In this document: in pieces, positions 45,219 through 55,310 of the stretch
Numbering within the stretch: position 1 is the first letter of the stretch
Layout of the letters: each line of letters opens with the position of its first letter
DNA from: an uncultured Maribacter sp.
GTDB taxonomy: Bacteria; Bacteroidota; Bacteroidia; Flavobacteriales; Flavobacteriaceae
Length of the DNA: 64,000 bases
Assembly (NCBI RefSeq): GCF_947495965.1
Contig: NZ_CANMBB010000001.1
Span: forward strand, 709,728-773,727
Direction: 5' to 3'
Made by a program: the position numbers and the translations under genes
The notes under the pieces: model-generated
Told to the model about the DNA's origin: nothing
What the model saw: only the letters and a program-made list of their open reading frames with translations
Databases searched by the model: none

Positions 45219-48200
45219 ATGAAAAAACAAAAATTAAAACTTATTAGAGCAAATGCTTTGCTGCTGTTTCTATTTCTAGGAATAGGCTGGGTGCATGCGC
45301 AAGAAACAATTTCCGGTGTAATTACAGACGATCAAAAAATTCCTTTAGCTGGAGTTACCGTTATTGTTAAAGGCACCAATAATGGAGCAGTCTCGGATTT
45401 TGACGGAAATTATTCTATTTCTGCCACGGCTGGCGAGACTCTATTATTTTCGTATCTAGGTTTTAAGAACATAGAACGTGTTGTAACAGCTGACACAAAA
45501 ACTCTAAACCTTGCAATGCAAGAAGACTCTCAAGCCTTAGATGAGGTAATTGTTGTTGGGTACGGAACCCAAAAGAAAAAGGAAGTAACTGGTGCTGTTG
45601 CTAAAGTAGCTTCTGATGAATTAGTAAAAGTTGCTGTATCTGATATTGGTGCTGCCATACAAGGTAAAGTAGCTGGGGTAAACATCCAAGCTGCAAGTGG
45701 GCGTCCGGGTGAAGCTTCTAACGTGCAAATTCGTGGATTAGTTTCTTTAAACGGAGGAGAGCCATTATATGTAGTAGATAATATCCCACAAGAGGGTAAT
45801 CCTAATTTGGCTCCAGAACAAATTGAGTCTATCGATATTCTTAAAGATGGTGCATCAGCTTCTATTTATGGAGTGCGTGGTGCAGGAGGTGTAATTTTGA
45901 TTACAACAAAACGTGGTAAAAAAGGTAAAATGAAGGTAGATGTAAATATGTTTACAGGTATCCAAAACATTACTTCGGGAACTGCATTATCAAACACTAC
46001 CGATTATCTCTACGTTAGGGAGACTTCTGAGGAAGTAAATGGTACTGAGCCACAAACATTTAGAATAAATTCTAACGCCTTAGATTGGGATACGAATTTT
46101 GTTGATGAAGTACTAAACGATAATGCTGTTGTACAAAATTTTAATGTAAACTTATCTGGAGGTACAGAAAACCTAACCTACAATTATAATACTACGTATT
46201 ACAAGCAAGAAGGTACTTTAATCAATTCAGATTTTGATCGTTTAACAAACCGTATTACTGGGCAATTTACTAAAGGAAGATTTAAAGCTTTTGCATCTGC
46301 TAGTTTAACAACAGAAAATCGTAAACAAGAACCTTGGAATATCTTTGGATTTGCTATAGGTAACCCTCCTCACACTGCTCCTTTTAGTGCATTTGAAACC
46401 GATGGTCAAAATACAGTACAATTAGATGATGTGGATAACGCAATATTTTATGGCTTCTTAGCACGTCAGCTAGATAATACTGATGATAGAGAAAATAGAA
46501 GCAATAGTATTTCTTTAAATGCGGAGTACGAAATTTTAGATGGATTGAGTTACAAATTAAATATTGGTCGTAATGAAGGTCAAAATTTTAGAAAATTCTT
46601 TCAGCCTCAGTATTTAGCTTTCGACCGTAATGGAGATCCGGTTGTATCCGGTTCCACACCACAGGCCACTTTGCAATACAATCAGTGGTTTTCTAAAAGA
46701 GAGACTATAGAACACATTTTAAATTATAAAAAATCCTTTGGAAAGCATAATTTAGATTTCTTAGCAGTTGCCTCTTATGAAAAATACCAATTCAGAACCC
46801 TGAATACAGGTACGGTTTTTGCTGAGGATGCATCTAATGATGTACAGGTATTAAATGCAGGAGCCAGCCCAATTACTCCAAGTGAAAATAGAAATGCCAA
46901 TACTTTGGCAGGTAAATTAGGTAGAATACAATACAATTATGATGGCAAGTATCTTTTTAGTGCCAGTCTAAGACGTGATGGTTCTTCTAAATTTCCTACA
47001 AAGAGTAGATACGAAAACTTCTATGGTTTTTCAGCAGGATGGAATGTAAGTGATGAAGAATGGTTTAATGTAGATGCTATTAGCAATTTAAAAATTCGTG
47101 GTAGTTGGGCACAAGTAGGATTTAACGGTATTAATGATTATGCATTTATACCCGTAATCGAATCAGGGGTCAACTATCCTTTTGGTGTCGATGAAAATTT
47201 ACAAAACGGTTTAGTGCAACGTAGATTTGCAAACCCTGATGTACAATGGGAAACTCAAGTTTCTTCCAATATTGGTTTTGAGTTGGGCATGTTTAACAAT
47301 AAGTTAAACATTACAGCAGATGTTTATAAAAATGACAAGGAGAATATGTTACTTAATGAACAAACTGCTCCCTCCGCTGGTTTGTGGCAACCGCGAGCAA
47401 CAAATGTATACGGTTCTATACCAGTCAATACTGGTAACATGGTAAATAAGGGTGTTGAGGTTGCTGTTAACTATAAAGGTACAATAGGTGACGATTTTAA
47501 ATTTGGAATTTCTGGAACTTGGACGCTGAACGATAACAAGATTACCAATTTAAATGGTAAAATACTTGGTCCTAATGGAGGTAGAATCAGGAATTTTGAT
47601 GGTAGTACTAGTAATCTTGCAACAACTATTTTAAGATTAGGAAATCCGGCTGGGTCTTTCTATTTATACCAACATGATGGCGTTATTAAAACACCGGAAG
47701 AATTGGCTGAGTACCAAGCCCTAAATACATCAACTATTGGTTCTCCTGAATTGGGAGATATAAAGTTTAAAGATGTTAATGGTGATGGTGCCATTAATGA
47801 TTTGGATCGTGTATTCTCTGGTTCTGGTATTCCACAATGGGAAGCTGGTTTAAATCTTGACTTTGGCTATAAAAATTGGGATTTTTCGGTTCAAGGTTAT
47901 ATGGCTTATGGTACAGAAATATATAATGGTAATAAGGTGCTGGCTTATCAGGGAGGGCGTCATCAAGATCAAGTTTTTCAATGGACTCCACAGAATTCAA
48001 ACTCTGATATTCCTACCCATAGAGGTAACCAACACTTTAACGTACAACCATTTTCAGATTGGTTCTTAGAAGATGGTACGTATTTGCGAATTAGAGCCAT
48101 GTCTTTAGGATTTACTGTTCCGAACACACAAGATTATGGATTAGAAAAAATTAGATTATACTTATCTTCTGTAAATCCGTTTACGTTTACCAATTATACG

Positions 48201-48308
48201 GGTTATGATCCTGAGGTAGGTGGTAATAATCTATTTGAGAGAGGAGTAGATAATGGAAATTATCCAATCGCTCGTCAGTTTATGATGGGAGTTCAATTAA
48301 GTTTCTAA
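45219..48308 (+). CDS. SusC/RagA-type TonB-dependent transporter
   Basis: 1029 residues. It has a signal peptide ending GWVHAQ, a CarboxypepD-like extension (ISGVITDDQKIPLAGVTVIVKGT), TonB-box-like DEVIVVGYGT, a plug with QIRGLVSLNGGEPLYVVDN and DGASASIYGVRGAGGVILI, then a barrel ending VQLSF. It is the first gene of a SusC-SusD-CBM operon lying between the HTCS and the GH117/GH16 enzymes, so neo-agaro-oligosaccharides or related red-algal galactan fragments are the likely cargo (inference from position). Confidence 0.93.
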   Translation: MKKQKLKLIRANALLLFLFLGIGWVHAQETISGVITDDQKIPLAGVTVIVKGTNNGAVSDFDGNYSISATAGETLLFSYLGFKNIERVVTADTKTLNLAMQEDSQALDEVIVVGYGTQKKKEVTGAVAKVASDELVKVAVSDIGAAIQGKVAGVNIQAASGRPGEASNVQIRGLVSLNGGEPLYVVDNIPQEGNPNLAPEQIESIDILKDGASASIYGVRGAGGVILITTKRGKKGKMKVDVNMFTGIQNITSGTALSNTTDYLYVRETSEEVNGTEPQTFRINSNALDWDTNFVDEVLNDNAVVQNFNVNLSGGTENLTYNYNTTYYKQEGTLINSDFDRLTNRITGQFTKGRFKAFASASLTTENRKQEPWNIFGFAIGNPPHTAPFSAFETDGQNTVQLDDVDNAIFYGFLARQLDNTDDRENRSNSISLNAEYEILDGLSYKLNIGRNEGQNFRKFFQPQYLAFDRNGDPVVSGSTPQATLQYNQWFSKRETIEHILNYKKSFGKHNLDFLAVASYEKYQFRTLNTGTVFAEDASNDVQVLNAGASPITPSENRNANTLAGKLGRIQYNYDGKYLFSASLRRDGSSKFPTKSRYENFYGFSAGWNVSDEEWFNVDAISNLKIRGSWAQVGFNGINDYAFIPVIESGVNYPFGVDENLQNGLVQRRFANPDVQWETQVSSNIGFELGMFNNKLNITADVYKNDKENMLLNEQTAPSAGLWQPRATNVYGSIPVNTGNMVNKGVEVAVNYKGTIGDDFKFGISGTWTLNDNKITNLNGKILGPNGGRIRNFDGSTSNLATTILRLGNPAGSFYLYQHDGVIKTPEELAEYQALNTSTIGSPELGDIKFKDVNGDGAINDLDRVFSGSGIPQWEAGLNLDFGYKNWDFSVQGYMAYGTEIYNGNKVLAYQGGRHQDQVFQWTPQNSNSDIPTHRGNQHFNVQPFSDWFLEDGTYLRIRAMSLGFTVPNTQDYGLEKIRLYLSSVNPFTFTNYTGYDPEVGGNNLFERGVDNGNYPIARQFMMGVQLSF

Positions 48309-48319
48309 AAAAAATAACT

Positions 48320-50050
48320 ATGAAATCAATGAATAAAATAATAATAAAAAGTCTTGCTCTTCTTGCGCTAGTTATTACTAGTTGTAACGAAAGCACATTT
48401 TTAGACGAACAAAATCCAAATGCGCTTACAGAAGCTAATTTTTGGAAAACAGAGACCCATTTTAATTCTGCGCTTACTACAGTGTATGGTGCTTTACAAA
48501 ACCGAGGGGTAAGTGGTTCTGAATTGGTTCAGGAATTCGTACTAGGAGATATAGCCGGTACGCAACCTTGGTATCGTCCTGCTCCTTTCAGAAATTTAAC
48601 GTATAATAACGCTCAAAATCACGTTACTAACAAGTGGGAAGAGTTGTATCTGGGTGTTTTTAGAGCAAATACCATACTTACTCAGTTAGAACGAGTTGAG
48701 GAAGATACTTTAAATGATGAGGCTAAAGCAAAAATTGAAGGGGAAGTGAGATTTTTGAGAGCGTTCTTTTATTTCCAAATTGTACACACCTATGGGGGTG
48801 CAATGATACATGATGGAGTTGCTCAAACGTTGGCAGAATTGAATCAACCATTATCAAGTACTGCTGAAGTTAATACACAGATAATTATTCCAGATCTTGA
48901 ATTTGCAATGAACAACTTGCCAGAATCATGGGAAGCAGATCAAGTAGGTAGAGCTACATGGGGAGCGGCAACATCAATGTTAGGTAAAGTATATTTGTAT
49001 GACCAACAATGGGATAAAGCAGCAACTTTATTCAAAGAAGTAATAGATTCTGGTATATACGATTTAACACGTAATATTGAAGATAATTTTACGCACTTTA
49101 ACGAGTTTAATGAAGAATCTATTTTTGAAGTAAACTTTTCGTTCGATTTAGTGCCAGGAGCTGGCGGTGCTTTTAAAGACGATACTACAACTGGCGTTAT
49201 AGGATCTGAGGCAACTGCCATTTCTAATGAAATAGGAACTCTTAATCATGGTGCTTTTAACACAGTTTTGACTTCGTATAGTTTACATGAGTTGTTAGTG
49301 CATGACGAGGTAGATCCAAACAACCCAATTAACGACGGTAATTTAGAATCGCGTAGAATGAATTATACCATTGCTCCAAGAAACGGGGAAGGGGATTATT
49401 ATTTAGAACCATTTGCTGAATCACCAGCTGCATGGGGTGGTGGAATAAGTGCCTTCGTAAAAAAACATTCTAACTGGTATCATATGGAAACAGAACCTCT
49501 AATGGGACGTAGTGGAATAAACTTTAGACATATTCGTTATGCCGATATTCTATTAATGTATGCTGAAGCAATAATCAATGATAGTGGTGATTTTATGACA
49601 GCCATTCAATATATTGATATGGTAAGAAGTCGTGCAGGTGTATATACTTTACAGCAATATATGGATATGAATGGTGGACAGTTTCCAGCGTTTCACGTGA
49701 GTCCTCAAGTTAATGGTGGGAACCTAACTTTTGTTGATCCTAATGCGCAAACAGTAATGGAACATATTCGAAAAGTAGAACGAAAAATAGAGCTTTGTTT
49801 TGAAGGACATCGTTACAAAGATTTAGTTCGTTGGGGTATTGTTAAAGAGGTTTTTGACGAATTACGTGCTGATGAAGTTTGGCGTGAGGAGAACTTGGAT
49901 GTTTCGGGTGAAGGTCAAGCACCTTTATTTATATCAGGATTTGTTCGACCAGATTTTGTGTTGTCTGCTGATAACTACCAATCCGAACAACACGACTATT
50001 TCCCAATTCCTACAGGAGAAGCGTTAAACAATCCAAATATCAATAATTAA
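48320..50050 (+). CDS. SusD/RagB-type surface glycan-binding lipoprotein
   Basis: 576 residues. The N-terminus MKSMNKIIIKSLALLALVITSC is a lipoprotein signal. SusD motifs: VRFLRAFFYFQIVHTYGGAMI, FRHIRYADILLMYAEAIIND and ELCFEGHRYKDLVRWGIVKE. It is somewhat longer than the other two SusDs here because of an insertion around 280-400. It starts 11 nt after its susC. Its ligand probably matches the neighbouring GH117/GH16 enzymes. Confidence 0.9.
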   Translation: MKSMNKIIIKSLALLALVITSCNESTFLDEQNPNALTEANFWKTETHFNSALTTVYGALQNRGVSGSELVQEFVLGDIAGTQPWYRPAPFRNLTYNNAQNHVTNKWEELYLGVFRANTILTQLERVEEDTLNDEAKAKIEGEVRFLRAFFYFQIVHTYGGAMIHDGVAQTLAELNQPLSSTAEVNTQIIIPDLEFAMNNLPESWEADQVGRATWGAATSMLGKVYLYDQQWDKAATLFKEVIDSGIYDLTRNIEDNFTHFNEFNEESIFEVNFSFDLVPGAGGAFKDDTTTGVIGSEATAISNEIGTLNHGAFNTVLTSYSLHELLVHDEVDPNNPINDGNLESRRMNYTIAPRNGEGDYYLEPFAESPAAWGGGISAFVKKHSNWYHMETEPLMGRSGINFRHIRYADILLMYAEAIINDSGDFMTAIQYIDMVRSRAGVYTLQQYMDMNGGQFPAFHVSPQVNGGNLTFVDPNAQTVMEHIRKVERKIELCFEGHRYKDLVRWGIVKEVFDELRADEVWREENLDVSGEGQAPLFISGFVRPDFVLSADNYQSEQHDYFPIPTGEALNNPNINN

Positions 50051-50061
50051 AATAGCTAGAT

Positions 50062-51672
50062 ATGAAACAAAATAAATTTTTAAGCATGCTCTTTGTCATG
50101 AGTCTACTATTTGTAGCTTGCGAAGAGCAAGAAGATTTGAATATAAATGATGTAAGCCATCGCATTATTGTAACATCAGAACAAGACTTTTCTAATACAA
50201 TAAACGTTGGTGCAGATATTGATTTCGGTGATATTTCAAGAGGTGTTGAATCTAGAATATGGACACTTCCAAGCAATGGAAGTATTATTTCTGGAGGAAG
50301 TGGTACTACTTCATCTGAAAAAGTTATTAAGGCAGTTTTTAATAAAGCAGGAGTTTACGATGTTATCTTAAACCAAAAGTTTAAAGGAAATGTTTTTCGT
50401 AATGATGATAGTACAGAGCCAAGCGATACTAGAGAGTTAGATACAACCATTGTAGTAACCGTAATAGATTCAATTACTTCAGTATTAAAGGCCTATCGAG
50501 TTAATGAAGATGGTAGTACTGGCACGGAACTAAATTTAGCAGATAACGCAGAACATGAACTAGAAGCGAGTAACTCCATTCGTTTGAGTTATACCGCAAT
50601 TGGAGAGCCTCAAAATGTAAATTGGTCTTCTGAAGGTGGTAATCCTAAATTACTTCCGCAAGAGGAAACAGATGATTTTGTAGATATGAAATTTAGTAAG
50701 TTAGGTTCTTGGGATTTACAATACATAGCTGATAGATTTCGTCCTACCGATGCCGATACCCTTTTCTATGAAAAATTAATAAAGGTGATTCCTTCTACAG
50801 AACCAGTTACTTTAGATAGACTTTTTCAAGTAGATGATAAAATTGGTTTAGAGTTCAGTAGAGAAATTGATGACGCTACAGTTAACGCTGGTGATTTTAC
50901 AGTTAGAATAGAAAACAATAAGGATGCAATGAATCCTATTGTACTTAACCCTTCAGTTGTATCTGCTACTGTGGATAGTGATGAAGCAACCATAATTTTT
51001 CTTGAATTAGACGGCACACCATTTTATATTGACGATCTAGTTTATGTAACCTATACACCTGGTAGTTTAACAACTACTGATGAAGTTGCTTCTGATCCTA
51101 TTATTGATGCACAAGTGACTGAGTTCCCAACTCCAGAAAACCTTTTTGTTTCTAATGGTGTTGATTATAGTTTTGAATCTACCACAGCTAATGGCCCTGA
51201 AAGTGGCGGAGGCGACTGGCCATACCAAGGTTGGGGAGGCAACTGGGGTGAATATGATATACAAATTAATGCAAATCTTGCATTTGAAGGAGCTCAAGGT
51301 ATGTCTATAAATTTTAGACCTAATGGAGGAATGATTATTTCCGCTAATACAGAATTTCCAGTAGAAGGTGGAAAAACGTATGAAATTAGCTATTGGCTAT
51401 ATTTAGAAGATCCAATTCCTAATGCTCCGGTAGATAATGCAGCATCAGATATTAGATTTTATGATGCTAGCTGGAATTATTCAGATGTAGTTGGTACAGT
51501 TTTTGAATCGTCCATGCCAACTGGTGAATGGATTTACCAAAGTGCAACTTTCATACCTGGTAATACTGCAAATTCAAAGTTCTTAATAAGAGGACAAAAC
51601 GCGAACTATGCCAGTCCTATTAAGTTTTTTATCGACGGGATGGCGTTAAGGCAACTTAACGTAAGACCATAA
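50062..51672 (+). CDS. SusE-position PKD/CBM lipoprotein
   Basis: 536 residues. MKQNKFLSMLFVMSLLFVAC is a lipoprotein signal. The mature protein begins with a PKD-like domain (ESRIWTLPSNGSIISGGSG, AVFNKAGVYDVIL), then Ig-like domains (about 200-350), and ends in a CBM4/9-type jelly-roll (about 370-536: YEISYWLYLED, TGEWIYQSATF, KFFIDGMALRQLNVRP). It starts 11 nt after susD. The same architecture is found at 35365-36813. A decayed copy of its C-terminal end lies just downstream. Confidence 0.75.
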   Translation: MKQNKFLSMLFVMSLLFVACEEQEDLNINDVSHRIIVTSEQDFSNTINVGADIDFGDISRGVESRIWTLPSNGSIISGGSGTTSSEKVIKAVFNKAGVYDVILNQKFKGNVFRNDDSTEPSDTRELDTTIVVTVIDSITSVLKAYRVNEDGSTGTELNLADNAEHELEASNSIRLSYTAIGEPQNVNWSSEGGNPKLLPQEETDDFVDMKFSKLGSWDLQYIADRFRPTDADTLFYEKLIKVIPSTEPVTLDRLFQVDDKIGLEFSREIDDATVNAGDFTVRIENNKDAMNPIVLNPSVVSATVDSDEATIIFLELDGTPFYIDDLVYVTYTPGSLTTTDEVASDPIIDAQVTEFPTPENLFVSNGVDYSFESTTANGPESGGGDWPYQGWGGNWGEYDIQINANLAFEGAQGMSINFRPNGGMIISANTEFPVEGGKTYEISYWLYLEDPIPNAPVDNAASDIRFYDASWNYSDVVGTVFESSMPTGEWIYQSATFIPGNTANSKFLIRGQNANYASPIKFFIDGMALRQLNVRP

Positions 51673-51693
51673 AAATTGAGTTAGTTAAGTTAG

Positions 51694-51727
51694 AAAAAGG
51701 GTTGGCTTATTTATGGTCAACCCTTTT
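51694..51727 (+). terminator. Intrinsic terminator of the third SusCD operon
   Basis: AAAAGGGTTG (51695-51704) pairs with CAACCCTTTT (51718-51727) around a 13-nt loop, 22 nt after the CBM gene. Confidence 0.8.
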
Positions 51728-51742
51728 ACTTCTTATATACTT

Positions 51743-51896
51743 ACGGGGCAATGGATTTACCAAAATCAAATATTTGATGCGGGACCTGGTCGTGACATCA
51801 CTTGGTAAACTAAAGTGATTCAACGAATTTCATGATAACGCTCTTGTCTTCTATTTAGATGACTTTTTCTTAGCAGAAGTACCTGTTAGGCCATAA
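51743..51896 (+). pseudogene. Decayed 3' end of a second CBM lipoprotein gene
   Basis: In one frame TGQWIYQNQIFDAGPGRD matches TGEWIYQ of the intact CBM gene just upstream. After a stop and a frameshift the sequence resumes as FYLDDFFLAEVPVRP followed by TAA, matching FFIDGMALRQLNVRP at the intact C-terminus. Both copies are followed by terminators sharing AAAAGGGTTG arms. This is the tail of a paralogue left after duplication or recombination. Confidence 0.65.
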
Positions 51897-51920
51897 ATCA
51901 AATAATAGTTTACTAAAAGT

Positions 51921-51956
51921 AAAAGGGTTGTATACTAGTATACAACCCTTTTTATT
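51921..51956. terminator. Perfect 32-bp palindrome, likely bidirectional terminator
   Basis: AAAAGGGTTGTATACT (51921-51936) is followed directly by its exact complement (51937-51952) and T-rich sequence. It can serve both the CBM remnant and the convergent LuxR-type gene. Its outer ten bases equal those of the terminator at 51695. Confidence 0.8.
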
Positions 51957-52005
51957 TATACTATATCTTATCTTTTTTAAGGGATAAATATATCCATTTA
52001 GACTA

Positions 52006-53598
52006 CTAAAAATTTGCCATAAATTTAGCAAGGTTTGTTCCTTTTTCTAAATTTAATTTTTTTCTTAATCTATACCTAGAGGTATGTGCACTTTCTATTG
52101 TAATACCCAACAAAGAAGACATTTCTTTACTAGAAAAACCTAGTTTAAGTAAAGCACATAACTTTAAATCTGTTTGACTTAAGTTTGGATATTTTTTTCT
52201 CATGTTTTTATAAAAATTTTGGTTAACAGAAATAAACCTAGTCTCAAACTCTTTCCAGCTATCGCCAATAGAGTTTTGAAAGCTATTAACCATACTATGA
52301 ATTGCTCTAACGTCAATAGCATCATTCTTGGCAATACTATTTTTTAATTTAATTATAAACTCTTCTTTTTCTATTAATTGTAATACTGAAGTCGTAAGCT
52401 CTCTATTTTTTAACTTCATAACTTCATTAATCTTCTCTTTTTCTAAATTATTTTTTCTCCTTAAATTCCTAAAAAAAAGCATCCCATACAGTAGTAAAAA
52501 AACAAAAGCAGCTGCCATTAAAATGTTTCGTAAAAAACTAATCCTTTTTTGACTTTCAAGTTCTTGAATCTTGGCTTCATTAAGCATTTCTAATTCCTTT
52601 TCTTTTTGTAATCTGTATTTATCTTTTATCTCTATTAAATGCTTGTTATTTTTACTATTAAGCCCAAATATTTTTTCATTTAACTCTTCTGCTTTCTTTT
52701 TAAATTCAAATGCCTCTTTATAATTACCTTTATTAGAATACAATTTTGATAAAATATTATAATTAAATAATTTGTATCCTAAATGCTTATTATACTTTTC
52801 AGAAAAAGAAAGGGAGTTTTTAAAAGAATTTATTGCTTGTGTTGTATCTCCATTTAATGTATATATTTCACCAAACAAATAATAAATAACTGTTAAGTAT
52901 GAAGGGTCATTTTTTTCAAAAAACTCTTTAGCATTATTTAATTTACTAAGAGACTCATTATAGTTTCCTTTTACGACTGCATTATAATAAGCCGCTTCGG
53001 ACTCTACATAAAATGATTTTTCATAGGGACTTATTTTTTTTAGCGATAGCATACAGCTATCTAAATAAACTTTAGCCATTTTTAAGTTATTGTTTATACG
53101 ATAACAATTAACAATTGCATAATAATTACTAACTAAATAATCAACTCCTATTTTATTTTCCTTAACCAACTCTTTTTTAAGCCTTAAAGATTTATTAAAA
53201 TAATCTAAAGATTCTTCCTCTCTTCTGTAAGAATTATACAACCATCCTAATTCTCTATAAATCATAGACTTAGAAATATTATCGTTAGACAAATCGGCAA
53301 GAATTAATGCATCCCAATAACCATCATAGGATTTTCCATAATCTAGTATATTACTGTAAAGTGCAGAAAGTTGGCAAATACTATTTATAAGATTTAAAGT
53401 GTCATTTTCTTTACGATAAAAATCAATTCCACTATTTAAATAATAAACAGCACTATCTATGTTTTTCTCTGTTAAATGCTTAGCCTTTTCTATATATTTA
53501 TTAGTAACATAAGGTTCTTGACCATTTATGTACATACAAAATATGCAAAAAATAATACTAAACATTTTTTGTAAACTCATACCCTTTTTCATAGCCAT
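52006..53598 (-). CDS. TPR membrane regulator with LuxR-type HTH
   Basis: 530 residues. An N-terminal signal-like segment (IIFCIFCMYINGQEP) is followed by five or more TPR-like repeats (about 30-330, for example LYSNKGNYKEAFEFKKKAEELNE), one membrane span near 351-373 (LMAAAFVFLLLYGMLFF), a coiled-coil linker and a C-terminal helix-turn-helix of the LuxR kind (about 470-528: LCALLKLGFSSKEMSSLLGI, SRYRLRKKL). This makes a one-protein periplasm-to-cytosol sensor, common in Flavobacteriia. It is transcribed divergently from the GH117 genes and may control them. Confidence 0.8.
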   Translation of the reverse strand: MAMKKGMSLQKMFSIIFCIFCMYINGQEPYVTNKYIEKAKHLTEKNIDSAVYYLNSGIDFYRKENDTLNLINSICQLSALYSNILDYGKSYDGYWDALILADLSNDNISKSMIYRELGWLYNSYRREEESLDYFNKSLRLKKELVKENKIGVDYLVSNYYAIVNCYRINNNLKMAKVYLDSCMLSLKKISPYEKSFYVESEAAYYNAVVKGNYNESLSKLNNAKEFFEKNDPSYLTVIYYLFGEIYTLNGDTTQAINSFKNSLSFSEKYNKHLGYKLFNYNILSKLYSNKGNYKEAFEFKKKAEELNEKIFGLNSKNNKHLIEIKDKYRLQKEKELEMLNEAKIQELESQKRISFLRNILMAAAFVFLLLYGMLFFRNLRRKNNLEKEKINEVMKLKNRELTTSVLQLIEKEEFIIKLKNSIAKNDAIDVRAIHSMVNSFQNSIGDSWKEFETRFISVNQNFYKNMRKKYPNLSQTDLKLCALLKLGFSSKEMSSLLGITIESAHTSRYRLRKKLNLEKGTNLAKFMANF

Positions 53599-54029
53599 AA
53601 AATTTTAATTCATAATAAATGTATAAATGACAGTATTGAAATTTATACTGAACAAATAAAATGATGTTTAAGTCTATGTCAATATAATATTTGATTAGTT
53701 ATTATCTATTATAATTATGCTGCTTTTTGGTAATGTTCAGTTTTAATTCATCAAAAAACAAGGGGTGTTTACCATATTAAAGTGATTTTTGTATAAAAAA
53801 TTAGTTAAAAATTTATCAATATGGCAATGCTGTGCAGATATCATGTTTAGTACAAAGATTTAATAGAAAGTATTTCATGTTCAATAAAACTATTGCAGAA
53901 GAATTAAAAAAGGTAAAATCAAATGCATTTTAGATTTTTAAATATTCCTAAAATATAGAACATCAAAATTCTAAATCTCAACAACTAAACAAATAACTCT
54001 AAGATTTATAATAAATTAAATATTACAAA
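53599..54029. other. Regulatory gap between LuxR-type gene and GH117
   Basis: 431 bp of AT-rich DNA with no convincing gene. It contains a tandem TTCAG-type repeat at 53735-53752 that is matched upstream of the VOC gene. A 43-codon start-less frame (53805-53933) was examined and not assigned. Confidence 0.5.
53735..53752 (+). promoter_or_regulatory. Tandem TTCAG-type direct repeat (site 1)
   Basis: GTTCAGTTTTAATTCATC: two TTCA units 11 bp apart. The same arrangement (TTCAGTTTTTATTCAGG) occurs at 59086-59102. One-turn spacing suits an AraC-type or similar dimer. Binding is not demonstrated. Confidence 0.35.
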
Positions 54030-55247
54030 ATGAAATTAAGAAGAAGCATTATTTTCCTGTCCTTTATTACAACGTTAATTACGATTAGTTCTAGTGCACA
54101 AATTAACTCCCCAACTAAGGTAAATAATATAGACTTTTCTAAAATAACTCAGGAACAAATAGACCATTTAGGTATAACAGATATAAACCATTTAAGTGCA
54201 GCATCTAAAAGAGCCTTAATGTGGCCTACAGATCTTGGAAATGATTGGTTTGTAGAATTTTCTAACTTAAGTCCATTAAAAGGAGATTTAGCCTATGAAG
54301 AAGGTGTTGTACGTAGAGACCCTAGCGCTATTATAAAAGAAAACGGAAAATTTTATGTATGGTATTCTAAAAGTACTGGGCCTACACAAGGGTTTGGAGG
54401 CGATGTTGAAAACGACAAAGTATTTCCTTGGGATCGTTGCGATATTTGGTATGCAACATCAAAAGACGGAGAAACTTGGAAAGAAGAAGGCCTAGCGGTA
54501 CCTAGAGGAAAAGCAGGTGCGTATGACGATAGGTCTGTATTTACAGTAGAAATCATGAAACATGAAGACAAATACTATTTGTGCTACCAAACTGTAAAGT
54601 CTCCATATACAGTACGTGTTAAAAACCAAATTGGTTTAGCATGGTCTAATTCTCCTGATGGACCTTGGACAAAAAGTAAAGAGCCAATATTAAGTCCTGC
54701 GGATAATGGCATATGGAAAGGTGAAAAACAAGATAGATTTGCTGTGGAACGCAAAGGTGATTTTGATAGTCATAAAGTACATGATCCTTGTATTATACCT
54801 TACAATGGTAAATTTCATCTTTATTATAAAGGAGAACAAATGGGAGAAGAAATTACATTTGGAGGAAGACAAATACGTCATGGGCTTGCCATAGCAGACA
54901 AACCAGAAGGGCCTTATATAAAGTCTCCTTATAACCCTATTAGTAATAGCGGACATGAAATTTGCGTTTGGCCATACAACGGAGGTATTGCTGCGTTAAT
55001 TACAACTGATGGCCCAGAGAAAAACACCATTCAATGGGCGCCAGATGGTATTAACTTTGAGATAATGTCTGTTATACCAGGAGTTAGTGCTCATGCTATT
55101 GGTTTAAATAGAACCTCCGATAATGAAAAAGAACCTACAGAAATATTACGTTGGGGATTATCTCATATATACAATAGTTGGAATTATCAAAGTATTATGA
55201 GTTATACATCTAAAACAAAAAAACAACACAGAGCTAAAGGAGAATAA
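54030..55247 (+). CDS. ahgA: GH117 alpha-1,3-(3,6-anhydro)-L-galactosidase
   Basis: 405 residues with a signal peptide ending SSSAQ. A five-bladed propeller of GH117 type follows. The three acidic residues known from Zobellia AhgA are present: Asp97 in RRDPSAI, Asp252 in VHDPCIIP and Glu310 in SGHEICVW; the adjacent His309 matches the proposed catalytic acid. The N-terminal helical segment needed for domain swapping in the family dimer ([19 protein letters not shown]) is also there. It removes 3,6-anhydro-L-galactose from the non-reducing end of neoagaro-oligosaccharides, probably in the periplasm. The symbol follows the characterised homologue; the identification rests on recalled family numbering. 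Confidence 0.85.
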   Translation: MKLRRSIIFLSFITTLITISSSAQINSPTKVNNIDFSKITQEQIDHLGITDINHLSAASKRALMWPTDLGNDWFVEFSNLSPLKGDLAYEEGVVRRDPSAIIKENGKFYVWYSKSTGPTQGFGGDVENDKVFPWDRCDIWYATSKDGETWKEEGLAVPRGKAGAYDDRSVFTVEIMKHEDKYYLCYQTVKSPYTVRVKNQIGLAWSNSPDGPWTKSKEPILSPADNGIWKGEKQDRFAVERKGDFDSHKVHDPCIIPYNGKFHLYYKGEQMGEEITFGGRQIRHGLAIADKPEGPYIKSPYNPISNSGHEICVWPYNGGIAALITTDGPEKNTIQWAPDGINFEIMSVIPGVSAHAIGLNRTSDNEKEPTEILRWGLSHIYNSWNYQSIMSYTSKTKKQHRAKGE

Positions 55248-55310
55248 ATTAAAAAATTAGCTTATAGTTAATAAGGGTAGCATTCTGTGTTTAAAAAAAC
55301 AAACAATATC

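Noticed and set aside
53805-53933. Start-less 43-codon plus-strand frame containing QYGNAVQI, considered as a DNA-methyltransferase tail
   Set aside because: The resemblance is limited to a few residues, there is no start codon and no neighbouring methyltransferase sequence.
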